Positions 43,417 through 54,785 of a stretch of DNA of 64,000 nucleotides are shown here, piece by piece. The translations under genes and the position numbers were made by a program. A model generated the notes under the pieces. That model had not been told where the DNA came from, made no database searches, and saw only the letters and a list, made by a program, of their open reading frames with translations. Within the stretch, counting starts at the first letter, position 1. Each line of letters starts with the position of its first letter. Origin of the DNA: Exophiala sp. HKRS030 (lineage: Eukaryota > Ascomycota > Eurotiomycetes > Chaetothyriales > Herpotrichiellaceae); the NCBI GenBank assembly GCA_023897205.1, contig JAHWDD010000007.1, forward strand, positions 1,922,001 to 1,986,000, given 5' to 3'.

Positions 43417-44506
43417 TGTGCCCTGCTGTACAAACAGTGTCTTGGAAAGTCAGGTCCTGTACAGTCAGTATGAAGGACGTTGTGAATTGCGAGTTGTGTC
43501 GGCTTCCGTCATGTTTTTGCCCTCGAACTGCACTCATGCAGTGTCACCAGCATCTAGAGGGTCACACAATGAATCAGGAATGCAAGGGAAGATTGGTCAA
43601 CCAGGATCGGGTAGAAAATGAAAGCTCGCCTCAGTTTAGACTGGGCTGCAAGATGACGCTGCGAATTCGCGTCTGGGAGGCTTTGCGATTCGCAGCGCTT
43701 CTGGTGGCCGCATGAGAACTCCCTGCATAACAGGATAAGCGAATTCAAGCATTGTCGAGCCTCCATAAAAAGCTGCCATGCCTATTCGACGCATGCATTC
43801 TAGGGTGAGGCGCAGGGGGAGAGGTTTCGGGAATCAGGCATTCCAAAACCACGAGTCGTGGTGTGCCATGGTTCTGGCACTCCACACGCTATTGATATGG
43901 TGAGCATCACCCACCCACGGGGGACGAGTGACATCTTGACCAACAAACAATCCACCCTGACGTCGTTATGGAAGAAGACAGTCGCTAGACATGGGTAGTG
44001 AGGGTGGCTTGTTGTGCCCAGGGGTGTCGCTGGAGTAGGTCTGGTGAATTTCAAGATACAATAGGCTCTGGCATGGTCTGGGGATCATTAAGTGCAGCGT
44101 TTGATCTTCCTTCCCGCTGCTTAACGTGCGCTAACCGTAACGCTCGCACAAGGCGATACTTTTATCCGTCAGGTACTAGTATCTGGAGGCACGAGTAGGT
44201 GATGACTCTCTACTCCGTCCTATTCTACTATTCGAAAATGTTGGTTGGGCTTAACGGCAGGGAATTGCAGTCCTCCCAGCAGGCACTGTTCTAACAGTTG
44301 TTGAGCAAAGCGTTGTACACCTAACAATACTTTATGCTGGCCCCCCTCTCACAATCCTGGACACTCTGAGTCAGCTGCATTACCAGCCCAGACTTCGCCA
44401 CCTTACGTAGACTTTAGGGGCTACTGGACATTGTGCACCGCGCTTGTTCTCCATTTCTCGTGGGGATAGGCAGGTCGTCCTTTGACCAGAAACGAGATCA
44501 AAGACA
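43417..44506. promoter_or_regulatory. Divergent intergenic region
   Basis: 1.09 kb between divergent genes. Small frames at 43380-43715 and 43554-43766 overlap one another on opposite strands and look like chance. No RNA gene motif seen. Confidence 0.4.
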
Positions 44507-45919
44507 GTGTTTACAGGGTATCAAGCACCGCAGCTCATCATGACACGTCGACTGGCTGCGACTACAACTCGTGATGATGAAAGTCGACTCTTGCCCTCGA
44601 GACAGATCAACCTGTTTAAAGGCTGGCCAAATCCAGGACTGCTACCGCCCCAAGAACTCAACAAAGCGTCCGAGGACATTCTCACCGACCCGCGAAATAA
44701 GGATGTATTATTCTATGGACCGGACGAAGGTTACAAACCCCTCAGAGAGGAAATTGCGAGGTGGTTGACCGATTTCTATAGGCCTAGCAAGCCAATACCA
44801 ACCGAGCGGATATGCATCACTGGGGGTGCCAGCCAAAATCTTGCGTGCATCTTGCAGACCTTTACTGATCCGCTCTACACTCGAAACATATGGATGGTCG
44901 CTCCTACGTACTTCTTGGCCTGTCGAATATTCAATGATGCAGGTTTTGACGGTCGCTTGCGAGCTGTCCCCGAGGATGACGAGGGAATCGATTTGAGCTA
45001 TTTGGAGCGAAGCCTGCACCAGAGCGATATGCTGGCGGAAGCAATGACCAACACCCACCCTCGACTGAAGGCTCCCAAGCCGTGGCGAAAGATTTACAAG
45101 CACATCATCTATGCCGTGCCAACATTCTCCAATCCCTCAGGCCGTATAATGAGCCTGCGGCATCGTCAAGGCCTGGTCAGACTTGCCCGGAAATACGATG
45201 CATTGATTGTGACAGACGATGTCTACGATATGCTTCAATGGCCCTCTGACCCGGGTGCAAAGCCATCACCCATGGACACGGCCCTGCTCCCGAGAATCGT
45301 AGACATAGACCGAGAGCTTGATGGTGGACCTCTGGATCTCTTTGGCAACGCTGTTAGCAACGGAAGCTTCAGTAAGATCGTAGCACCAGGCTGCCGGACA
45401 GGATGGGCTGAAAGCAGTGAAAAACTGACCTATGGCGTGTCGCAGACTGGATCAAGTCGATCTGGCGGCGCACCTTCACACCTGGTTGCATCGTTCATCT
45501 ACAAGATGCTGTCAACAGGTACTCTGCAAAACCACATATTTCGAGAACTGCAGCCCGCATATGCGCGTCGCTTTCATACCATGATGACTGCAGTCAGGAG
45601 ACACTTGTTCCCACTCGGAGTGACCATGCCTCAGGTGGACAACGATGTTGCAGGTGGATACTTCATTTGGCTAATCTTGCCCCGACCATTGGACTCGTCC
45701 AGAGTCTCTCAACTTGCGCTGGCGTATGAGAATCTGGTGATTTGCGCTGGCGAGAAATGCAAAGTGGAGGGCGACGAACAAAATGAAGGAAACAGGTTTC
45801 AAACACATCTCCGTCTATGTTATGCATGGGAGGATGTTGATGTCCTGGAAGAGGCATTGATTCGTTTGCAACGCGTGATACGGCGGGAGATGACCAGGTC
45901 AAATGGGGTTGCAGCGTGA
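44507..45919 (+). CDS. PLP-dependent class I/II aminotransferase (YER152C-like)
   Basis: Intronless, 470 residues; a second ATG at 44540 is an equally good start. Fold-type I features appear in order: I-N-L-F-K-G-W-P-N-P-G-L-L-P at the start of the domain, Y-G-P-D-E-G-Y-K-P-L-R, T-G-G-A-S-Q-N-L, Y-A-V-P-T-F-S-N-P-S-G, V-T-D-D-V-Y-D (cofactor-binding Asp/Tyr) and the Schiff-base Lys at about 290 in G-S-F-S-K-I-V-A-P-G-C-R-T-G-W. The opening K-G-W-P is characteristic of the group that includes yeast YER152C, related to Aro8/Aro9 and reported to use 2-aminoadipate. Cytosolic amino-acid transamination is likely; the exact substrate is not readable. Confidence 0.9.
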   Translation: MFTGYQAPQLIMTRRLAATTTRDDESRLLPSRQINLFKGWPNPGLLPPQELNKASEDILTDPRNKDVLFYGPDEGYKPLREEIARWLTDFYRPSKPIPTERICITGGASQNLACILQTFTDPLYTRNIWMVAPTYFLACRIFNDAGFDGRLRAVPEDDEGIDLSYLERSLHQSDMLAEAMTNTHPRLKAPKPWRKIYKHIIYAVPTFSNPSGRIMSLRHRQGLVRLARKYDALIVTDDVYDMLQWPSDPGAKPSPMDTALLPRIVDIDRELDGGPLDLFGNAVSNGSFSKIVAPGCRTGWAESSEKLTYGVSQTGSSRSGGAPSHLVASFIYKMLSTGTLQNHIFRELQPAYARRFHTMMTAVRRHLFPLGVTMPQVDNDVAGGYFIWLILPRPLDSSRVSQLALAYENLVICAGEKCKVEGDEQNEGNRFQTHLRLCYAWEDVDVLEEALIRLQRVIRREMTRSNGVAA

Positions 45920-47190
45920 CAATGGTGTATGACCTATCTCACGAACTCCGTATATGTGTACCTAAACATCAACTAGCAGGCCCAATCCTGGTCGAGATGC
46001 GTTGGACGAGATCTTGATTCTGCCAACAGATTGTAACCTCGTGAAATGAGGTGATGATGAGTAGCCACGAGGCCTGTAGACCGAACACCCGCATCGGTTT
46101 GCTGTCAAACACCAGGAGTTTCGGGGTGTTTCATCGCGTCCCACGCGAGCCAATCGGCTGTGCAACAGACGCCAATGTTCGTCAACTTGGTCAAGATTCC
46201 AACCTCGCCCGTCTCTTTTCGCTTCTTTCCTCCTTCCACACTTTGGCCATGGTCCGTGGCGCAAGAATTGACGAGAGGACAGGGGGTCTCGATTGCGGAT
46301 TAAGGAGCCATTATGGTCCCTATATTAGTCGAATCAGGACTGACGCCAGCTCTGACTTGGTGGCTCGCCCACGCAGCTGTCTTGCCGATGGACCGGCGCA
46401 AAGGACAAGAAACGGAGAACCAAGGAGTTGAGACTGAAAGTGAGTCCTTAGAGACACTGACCAACCTTCTTTGTTCTTCCTTTGATGCACCAGGAAACGG
46501 TGGGTGTGAATGTGGAAACGCAGGTTGAAATTGGCACAAGACAGCACGAGAAGAAATGCCGTGCAAGTCTGGCTGGCTATACCGGATACAAGTTGGCTGC
46601 ATCATTCATTTAATACTCCTCATTGTCGACTCTAGCCTTGTCTACTGATCCTCTACTTGTTCCCTGTTCAAGCCCTTCCTTGTGCCTGTCACTCATTCAT
46701 TCTTTTGTTCGTTCGTTTTCTTCAGAAGCAGCTGGACACTGTCACCATTCCACTCGTTTTCCTCTGGCCCTGTCACCGTGTTCTGCAAGTACAGCACAAT
46801 ACCTCTTGACCGCCCTTGCACGTGGTGTCGCCGACGATATCCTCTGCTGCACCTGCCACCGCGACTGACTGTCTGCTGACTATAGGCGGTCACTCGTCAC
46901 TGCCTATTCCACTTCAATAAGTGCCTGTTGTTATTGTTTGTTCCGCCACGGCAGTCGCGTTTTTTGGATAGAAGTCTCACTTCAGCGCCGGCACCTTTCA
47001 AAACCTTGCTCTTGGAAACACCACCTTGTTCAACTCCATCATCGAACACCATCCCTGTCCAAGACTGTTCTTCGGGTGCTGGTCGCCCTACCTTTTAAGA
47101 CTTCTTCAGTTTACCTTTGCAATCATACATTTTCCTGGCCTAGAAAGCTCTCCGACAAGCACCCTGAAGCGATTTCATCAGGTCTCTAAA
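45920..47190. other. Long leader/intergenic region upstream of glucanase
   Basis: 1.27 kb on the plus side of the aminotransferase. Frames on both strands at 46,050-46,600 overlap and look like noise. The last 600 bp are pyrimidine-rich on the plus strand and probably include a long 5' leader of the glucanase, with an in-frame upstream ATG at 47026 that would spoil the signal peptide. Confidence 0.4.
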
Positions 47191-49851
47191 ATGCTGATCT
47201 TCTGCTTTTTCTTTCTTCTGCCGTGGCTTGGTTTGGCAATGCCGCGACCCCAGGAACAATCCCTGGAGCCACGGCAACAAACTTCTTCTTACTGGCTAGC
47301 GCAAATTCAACGACAGGGAACTGTCGCGTTTGGTTCTGATCCAAATTACAAGGTCTTTCGCAGCGTGAAGGACTATGGGGCAGTCGGTATGTGATGCGAA
47401 TCCTTACCCCCCTTTCTGTTCTGATGCTGACTGCCTGTAGGTGACGGCGTGACGGATGATACTACGGCCATCAACAACGCTGTTGCTGATGGGTCTCGAT
47501 GTGGGTTGGGCTGCGATAGTTCTACCACTCTCCCTGCGATCGTCTACTTTCCTCCTGGCAAATATGCAGTCTCTGCACCGATCATTCAGTACTATTACAC
47601 ACAGTTCGTGGGTGACGCGTTGAACATTCCAACCATCATGGCCACTGCCAACTTCCAAGGTCTAGCTGTTCTTGATACGGATCCATACATTCCTGGAGGC
47701 AATGGGGCGCAGTGGTATACCAACCAAAACAACTTCTACCGACAGATCCGTAATTTTGTCATTGACATAGCGCAAATGCCAGAGAACATGGGTGCGGGAA
47801 TCCATTGGCAAGTTGCGCAGGCCACCAGTCTTCAAAACATTGTTTTCAATATGGCCCCAAAGAGTCCGACAAACAAGCAGCAGGGGATATTCATGGACAA
47901 TGGATCTGGCGGCTTCATGAGCGACCTCGTCTTCAATGGCGGAAACTATGGTGCGTTCCTCGGCAACCAGCAGTTTACCTCTCGCAACATGACTTTCAAT
48001 AGTTGCAATACTGCAGTCTTCATGAACTGGAACTGGCTCTGGACATTCAAATCTCTAAGCATCAACAACTGCGACGTCGGAATCGACATGTCCACTTTGT
48101 CGAACGGGGTCAATCAGACTGTCGGCTCTGTGGTGGTGCTGGACAGTGTCATGGCAAACACCCCGATTGGTATCAAGACATCTTACAATGTGACGAGCCA
48201 ACCCGTCAGTGCTGGCACTTTGGCATTGCAGAATGTGGACTTCAGTACCGTGCAAAACGCGATTGTTGGTGCAAATGGCGTTGACCAGATCCTTGCTGGA
48301 GGAAGCGTCGTTGGCTCATGGGGTCAAGGCGACTATTACCACCCTGCCTCGGGAAATCAGCCTGTCAAGCGAGAACCTCAAGCTGCAGCAAGCGCGGCTG
48401 CTTCAGACTGTGCCACGACCACGACCACAACGACAACCACGGTGACCACCTCTCCAACCGCCAATGTCTCGATGTTGACCACAACTGTGACGGTATCGCC
48501 TTTGCCAGTCTCCAGTGCCAGCGCTGCTCCTACTGCATCATCTAATGCTACTACACTGGGTAACTCTCCTTCGACCTCTTTGGGTGCCACTGCAGCATCG
48601 GGAGTTTGTTCGGCTTCTCCAGTAGCACTGCAATCGTCACGAGTGCAACAAGGACTTACCAATCCCACTTTGCCTGCAGCCCTCATGAATGGCAACGTCG
48701 TGTTCGAACGCTCAAAGCCGCAGTATGAGAACATACCCGCCTCATCATTTATCAGTGTCAAGTCGCAAGGAGCCAAGGGCGACGGACTTACTGATGACAC
48801 TGCAACCCTGCAGAAGATCTTGGATAGCGCAACTCCAGACCAAATCGTCTACTTTGACCATGGTGCCTACGTGGTGACGGATACCCTGCAGATTCCCAAA
48901 AATATCAAGATCACCGGAGAGATTTGGCCTCTGATCATGGCAAAAGGCTCGGCATTTACGGATGTCAATCACCCTAAACCAGTCCTCCAGGTGGGATCTC
49001 CCGGCGATACAGGGTCTGTGGAGATCTCAGATCTGATTTTCGAGACGATGGGAGCTCTCCCAGGTGCCATCATGATGGAGTGGAACGTTGCTGAAGAGTC
49101 CCAAGGATCTTGTGGCATGTGGGATGCTCACTTCAGAATTGGTGGCACTGCAGGAACTCAATTGCAACAGAACACTTGCCAGGCCAACGTGACAGGATCC
49201 TTTCAATTCAAGCCTGAATGCGCCGGCTCATTCTTGATGATGCATATTACCCAGCAAGCCACCGCATATCTCGAGAACGTCTGGTTTTGGGTTGCTGATC
49301 ACGAGCTCGACATCGCCACGCACAATCAGACCGATATCTTCAACGGCCGCGGACTGCTGGTGGAAAGCCAAGGCCCAACCTGGTTGTATGGCACTTCCTC
49401 AGAGCACAGCCAACTGTACAATTATCAGTTTGCGAATGCTCAGAATGTCTTCCTGGGAGCCATCCAGACTGAAACTGCTTATATGCAGGCTAGTCCCAAT
49501 GCGCTTGCGGGAGGGTTCACTCCGAATGCCGCGTTTTCAGATCCCACATTTGCCGATTGCACCACCGACTCGTGCAAGAAGACATGGGGACTTCGCATTG
49601 TTGACTCGACTGACGTGTACATGTATGGAGGAGGCCTTTACAGCTTCTTTGACAATTACATCCAGACATGTCTTGACACAGAGTCGTGCCAGGAGAACAT
49701 GGTCGATATTGAGTGTTCCTCCAATGTAAACCTGTACGGCTTGACCACCAAGGCATCAACCAACATGATCAACGTCGATGGCACTCCAGAGGTCTTTGAG
49801 AAGGATCATACCAACTTGTTTGGACAAACATTGTTGTTGTTCCAACAATGA
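47191..49851 (+). CDS. Secreted exo-beta-1,3-glucanase, GH55 (double beta-helix)
   Basis: Two exons, 47191-47386 and 47441-49851 (868 residues). The start at 47191 gives a signal peptide (M-L-I-F-C-F-F-F-L-L-P-W-L-G-L-A). Two pectate-lyase-like beta-helix modules are present, each opening with the family signature: D-Y-G-A-V-G-D-G-V-T-D-D-T at about 61-73 and S-Q-G-A-K-G-D-G-L-T-D-D-T at about 506-518. Further GH55 segments include I-H-W-Q-V-A-Q-A-T-S-L-Q-N, W-N-W-L-W-T-F-K and, in the second module, W-F-W-V-A-D-H-E-L-D. GH55 enzymes release glucose from beta-1,3-glucan ends, in wall turnover or mycoparasitic and saprotrophic feeding. The linker between modules is unusual: about 110 Thr/Ser/Ala-rich residues after a Lys-Arg site at 375-376. 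Confidence 0.93.
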
Positions 49852-50834
49852 GAGGCAGACTCCGGCCCAGATCTGCATTTCAGATTGAGAAATATTTGAT
49901 TATGAGAACTCATCTTGGTCACCTATTTTGGGACTGTGGACGATTAAGGCTCATAATACGAGCTGTGACATGGTTTTAGTTCTATGATGGATCCAACCCG
50001 ACTGTGTCAAGGTCGAGGATACAATGTACATGCATGATGCCCACGCAGACGCTTATTATGCGATTGCTTACTACCATAGCTTAGTCTTGTAATTTCTGCT
50101 TGCATGAAATAAAAAGAAAATTGAACAATATCAATCAGGCTGCTCAGATGGATAGAGGTTGTCGAGAGCGGCACGCCGATAGGTAGATGCATAACGAACT
50201 AATACTAGTTCTCTGTCCACGGAGTACGATGAGTGGTGTTGCCAGTAGCCAATGTCTGAGCATTAGTAGGTACCTTAGGGTTACGAAGGTGCCTTCTGGA
50301 CCGAATACGAGGATCTTTGGTGAAGTGCGGGGAGTGAAGCGAGGGGGCTCCTATTGTACGGATAGTATTTAGAAAATTGTACGGAGTACGGGTACGAGTA
50401 CGAGTACGAGTATATTCGTGGTGACGAGTGAATATCGCCCACTATTAAGTCTATCAGGCTGCGGAACATCAGTTCAAGACAAGCGAGTAACTACTCTGGC
50501 TTCACAACAATCAGACTAGGCACGAATACCCAGGTAGATGCCTATCTATTACTCGTCGAGGAGTCGGCACCATACTTGGTAAATACTTATTCAACACTGG
50601 CTACTCCGCATCCACGCCTTGACTTTTCGTTGACGTAGATCGCAAGCACAAAGTAACTTCGCCGCCCTGCACTACGAGTACAGAACCTGGAATTTCACTC
50701 AATTGCACACTTGCAACAATGGCTCTTTCACAACAACTCTGCAGGCCCTCTAATTAATCCTCTCTCCCCTCGCCTCACTTTCGGGGGCCTCCAACTCATC
50801 CACAACCACCGATCCACCTCAATGAACAACCCCG
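49852..50834. other. Intergenic region, no gene seen
   Basis: 983 bp between two plus-strand genes. It contains the motif ACGGAGTA twice (about 50219 and 50381) and a short tandem repeat, but no coding frame. Confidence 0.4.
50379..50412. repeat. GTACGA hexanucleotide tandem repeat
   Basis: Roughly four GTACGA/GTACGG units in tandem, starting with TACGGAGTA. Non-coding. Confidence 0.7.
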
Positions 50835-53800
50835 ATGCGACCTGCAACTCCCAATTCATTGAGACGTGCATGGCGGACGATGGATCATGACCACGAGGAC
50901 GACGCTTATGCCCGAGTACCAACGATATCATTGGCAGATTCGCTGCAAGATGGTTGGAATGTGTGCCATCCATCCTCGAGAGGTTCCTCCCAACGCACGA
51001 TACCAATCAACAATGTCGACTCTTCCGCCAGACAATTGTTCCTGACCAATTTTGGGCCCAATACTTTGACGCAGTTTCTGCGGGAAGAGATAGAGAAGTT
51101 GAGACAATCTGTGAACTCGTACAGTGGCAAGGGCAAAGGGAAAGCGGTTGAGACGTACCATTCCTCTGAAGCTGCACAACCAGGTGACAGTGAAGAACTT
51201 CGCAATCACCATGCTACGGCTGAGACCAAGAATAACGGCCACTTGGAAACCACCACAACCCTTTTGCCAGGTTCTATCCATGGTACATTCGCAGACAAGC
51301 AATTTATCCATCACCAGGCAAGGTCCACCTGTGTTCCGGAACAACATGGCTCATCTTCTGTTGCGAGCTCTTCGTCCCTCCCATGTCAAGATTTGCGTCC
51401 TCTCGAATGCACCGGCCAAAGTAGTCTTTTACTGAATGCAGCTTTGCGACGGTCTGAACGCCTGACAAGGAAGATGCAGAGCAATTACATAGCTGGTATG
51501 AAGAATGCTTCGTCTGACTATGATGGCCCCTCCAATGCCGATCGAGGGGAGAACACGAAATCATTCCACGACTCTCACATTGCAACCCTCCCTTCTGTTC
51601 AAGATGCGAGTGTTTCTGTTGATCGGGACCATGTCAGGAACCCGTCTCGCCCTGCAACATCATGTGAAACCATGACCGACTCGGACAGGAGAAGCCACTT
51701 TGAGGAACATACGAAATCCCGGAGGCATCTTGTTAGACGGGTGCCAAATGGCCCACCTGTTCAACCGCACGACGTAACAGATCTAGTACGGACCAGAGTT
51801 CGTCAAAGGCAGACCTTGGGCGAAAGCACATATCAATCTTCTTTACACGATGCAAGTAGAGACAGTTTGACATCCAACACTGATCACGTTGCTTGCTCAG
51901 GCCAAAGTCTCTCGCCCAGGTGTGGTGGCCGCGGCAAGAATGGACGGCGATTGAACTCCGACCGCCCTCAGCAAAACAATCTCCCGAAGCATATGCGCCT
52001 TGACACTACACAACTCAGCAAAGATCGAGCGCCGCTGACCATCACTGATGTGTCAAAATTCGTCGATCGCTTTTTTCGGAGCATGGGTAGTACCGACGAG
52101 GCAACCCGGGCGCCAGGCAACGTCCGTCATGCCGCAATGGTGAAGTCAATCCCTCCCCAAACGGTGCCGTCCCATTTCAACTACACCGATATTGTGTCAG
52201 ACAAATTGCCAGGCGACGTGAAAAGAGACATTCTTCATAGTGTGCAGCGGATCACCGGCTCACTCAAATTGCAACAACTCCTTGTGGCATACGACCTCGA
52301 GATGTTTCTTGGAGGACATGATGGACCGTCGCCATTAAATCCCGCTGACATCTTAACCCCAATATTCCAGTCTGACTCTGTTTGTGTCTCATACGGTGGT
52401 GAAGGTGACCTCAGCCTGGAACCAGGTGTGCCGCAACATTCGCTCAGTCTCAATGATTTTAACGAAGACCATTGGATGGGTATCGCACAGCACCTTTCTC
52501 CTCAAGATATTAGAAGTCTACGTCTTGTCAGTCGAACCCTGGCTCAACGCTTAGGGCCGGTTTTGTTTCGCAATGTTGTGGTCAATTTTGGGAAAGGATT
52601 CTTCGACATTGATAACCCTGAATGGGATAGCAAATGTGGCCAGCCCCCGTCGAATTCCATGCTCAAGAAATATGGAGATAACATCAATCAATTTGGACTA
52701 GCATTTGAGTACGACTTGGAAGGCCTTGCCAATGCATCAGACAAAGTCATAGAAAAAGAACAAGATGCGTGGTTTGGACGATTTACGTGGCCGACAGAAA
52801 ACTATCCGCGTTTCTCAGCCATTCAATCCCAAGAAGACCTCGTAGATCACAATCGTCCATTGCTCCGAGAAGCCTTCCAGCATGTAACTAAAGCTTCCGA
52901 GCTGGGACTCTGCATTGACAGTGGGCATGGGTGGCTAGAGGGCCCCGACATGTCTGATCTCGCTCTATTCGACCGCCGGACCAAAAAGGGTAGCCCAATC
53001 TTTGGCAAAACCTTTAAGACTGAAGACGTGTGGACTACCCTGGGACGCCATCTGTACTTCCACTGGGCTCAACAGAACACCATCCAGGAGACTATCAAAT
53101 TGCTTAAAAAACCTGCAGGCGACGATTTCGGGAATGCATGCCACCGGGCGAGTACTTCCACCGTGGACGAGATTGATTTCTGGAATCATGTGGAGAGCAG
53201 TAATATCGAGAGCTTCCGAGAGCCCCCTAATCCGCTAGATGAGGTTGAAGATCCGCACATTGGTGAATTTTCCAATTTTCGACGTGTTCGTCCACAGTTC
53301 GATTTGGACAGCGCATCCGGCATGCTGGATGCGCATCAGAGCCAGTGGCCACTGATATTCGGTGGTTACAATCTTGCGGCACAGCTTGGAAGCGTCAACG
53401 AGGGCCTATACAGCAAGCTCGCCCATCCCACTTGCTCCCCCTTACTCCCAGGGGCGCTTACAGAAGCACAAGCTCAGTGGTTGATGGAGACCGCTTGGGC
53501 TCAGCGGACCTTTTTATCATCCTATACCACGGCCATCATCTCTAACAAGCTGAATTTCACCAATGTACATACTCTCAGAATCAGTAAATTATCTTCAGGA
53601 CTCTTACCATCGATCGCGCAGAAAGAGTTCTGGGCATCTCTCCCAGGACTGAAGAAGTTACAAATCCTGGTCAGTCCAGATTGGCGGCAAGAGTATGTCA
53701 TCGGTGACCGTTCCTTTGGCCTGGACATGCTCATATCTCCCGCAAAGGCTGCTGAGAAATTCACCCATTTCTTGAGAGAACACGTCGCCAAGTTGGAGAC

Positions 53801-54785
53801 TCTTTTGAGTCTGACGATTGGTTATGTGGGAGGCGGAGAACATGCGGTTGGCATGTTTGCCCGCAATCAACATGTTCTGTTCGCTCCCATCGTTGACAAC
53901 CCTATACAATGGCTTCACCATCTTGACCAACCTGCATTAATAACCAGGTTCGACCACGTTCGGGAGCTAAAGTTTGAAAATTGCTGGTTCACCCCATGGA
54001 TGTTGCGAGAATTCATGGAGACGAGTAAGGATACCAGTCTTCACACCCTCAACCTCGACTCGGTCAGTATGACGGCCATCCACGACCCGACTCTCGAGAG
54101 TCGACTCTTGGCTCAGGGAAGCGGGTCGCGTTGTATATGGCCTCGATTTTCGTGGCTTAAGGAAAAACTTCCGACGAGTGCTGCTTGGTGTCGGGTCCTT
54201 GATGACATTACTCCTGGACTTACATTTCTTGAGCGTAAGTATAATGCCGGTATGATCGACGACGATGAGCATCCGCGAGCGCAACGGCCCTTCCGTGGCC
54301 ATGTACGGAAAATAATCCTCAAGAGCTGCGGTTATGTCAAAATTTCAACCCAGCACGACAACCCCTTGGTTTATAGCCAGAACGCTCTTCTTGCACATTC
54401 TCACGTCCCTATGGATCAGGGTCTCTTCAAACGTATGCAACAATATGTCAAGGTCCCCACCTTGATGTCATTTGAAGAGTCAGAGGTGCGACTTAACCAA
54501 TCCTCGTCCCGGCCCAAGCGATTTGAGGATCACGCTCGCCGACACATTATGCAGAGTGTCAGTAACCCGATCGAATCACGGTGGCCCTGGTTGGGCACAT
54601 TGACGCAGTGCGTACACCCCATCGAAAAACGAGTGCTGGAGGAAGCTTGGGGCATGACCTTTGGATGGGGCAATGATTTGGCTCGGTTTGGACCCGTGGA
54701 AGATGGTTTCTTCGAAGGCGGTACGGGACGCTTCAGTGGTGTTATCGAAAGCCACACCAGCACCGGCCCAGACCCATCGGATTAG
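50835..54785 (+). CDS. Large F-box-like protein, 1316 residues
   Basis: A single exon; the start could also be the ATG at 50880. Residues 1-500 are polar and disordered with many Ser, Arg and His. At about 536-585 an F-box-like helix set appears: L-N-D-F-N-E-D-H-W-M-G-I-A-Q-H-L-S-P-Q-D-I-R-S-L-R, then L-V-S-R-T-L-A and L-G-P-V-L-F-R-N-V-V-V-N-F. The C-terminal 700 residues alternate short hydrophobic strands and helices (V-H-T-L-R-I-S-K-L, L-R-E-L-K-F-E-N-C-W-F, L-H-T-L-N-L-D-S-V), resembling degenerate leucine-rich repeats. The likely role is a substrate receptor for an SCF ubiquitin ligase, inferred from domain style only. The protein is much longer than most fungal F-box proteins, mainly through its N-terminal extension. 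Confidence 0.85.
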   Translation: MRPATPNSLRRAWRTMDHDHEDDAYARVPTISLADSLQDGWNVCHPSSRGSSQRTIPINNVDSSARQLFLTNFGPNTLTQFLREEIEKLRQSVNSYSGKGKGKAVETYHSSEAAQPGDSEELRNHHATAETKNNGHLETTTTLLPGSIHGTFADKQFIHHQARSTCVPEQHGSSSVASSSSLPCQDLRPLECTGQSSLLLNAALRRSERLTRKMQSNYIAGMKNASSDYDGPSNADRGENTKSFHDSHIATLPSVQDASVSVDRDHVRNPSRPATSCETMTDSDRRSHFEEHTKSRRHLVRRVPNGPPVQPHDVTDLVRTRVRQRQTLGESTYQSSLHDASRDSLTSNTDHVACSGQSLSPRCGGRGKNGRRLNSDRPQQNNLPKHMRLDTTQLSKDRAPLTITDVSKFVDRFFRSMGSTDEATRAPGNVRHAAMVKSIPPQTVPSHFNYTDIVSDKLPGDVKRDILHSVQRITGSLKLQQLLVAYDLEMFLGGHDGPSPLNPADILTPIFQSDSVCVSYGGEGDLSLEPGVPQHSLSLNDFNEDHWMGIAQHLSPQDIRSLRLVSRTLAQRLGPVLFRNVVVNFGKGFFDIDNPEWDSKCGQPPSNSMLKKYGDNINQFGLAFEYDLEGLANASDKVIEKEQDAWFGRFTWPTENYPRFSAIQSQEDLVDHNRPLLREAFQHVTKASELGLCIDSGHGWLEGPDMSDLALFDRRTKKGSPIFGKTFKTEDVWTTLGRHLYFHWAQQNTIQETIKLLKKPAGDDFGNACHRASTSTVDEIDFWNHVESSNIESFREPPNPLDEVEDPHIGEFSNFRRVRPQFDLDSASGMLDAHQSQWPLIFGGYNLAAQLGSVNEGLYSKLAHPTCSPLLPGALTEAQAQWLMETAWAQRTFLSSYTTAIISNKLNFTNVHTLRISKLSSGLLPSIAQKEFWASLPGLKKLQILVSPDWRQEYVIGDRSFGLDMLISPAKAAEKFTHFLREHVAKLETLLSLTIGYVGGGEHAVGMFARNQHVLFAPIVDNPIQWLHHLDQPALITRFDHVRELKFENCWFTPWMLREFMETSKDTSLHTLNLDSVSMTAIHDPTLESRLLAQGSGSRCIWPRFSWLKEKLPTSAAWCRVLDDITPGLTFLERKYNAGMIDDDEHPRAQRPFRGHVRKIILKSCGYVKISTQHDNPLVYSQNALLAHSHVPMDQGLFKRMQQYVKVPTLMSFEESEVRLNQSSSRPKRFEDHARRHIMQSVSNPIESRWPWLGTLTQCVHPIEKRVLEEAWGMTFGWGNDLARFGPVEDGFFEGGTGRFSGVIESHTSTGPDPSD

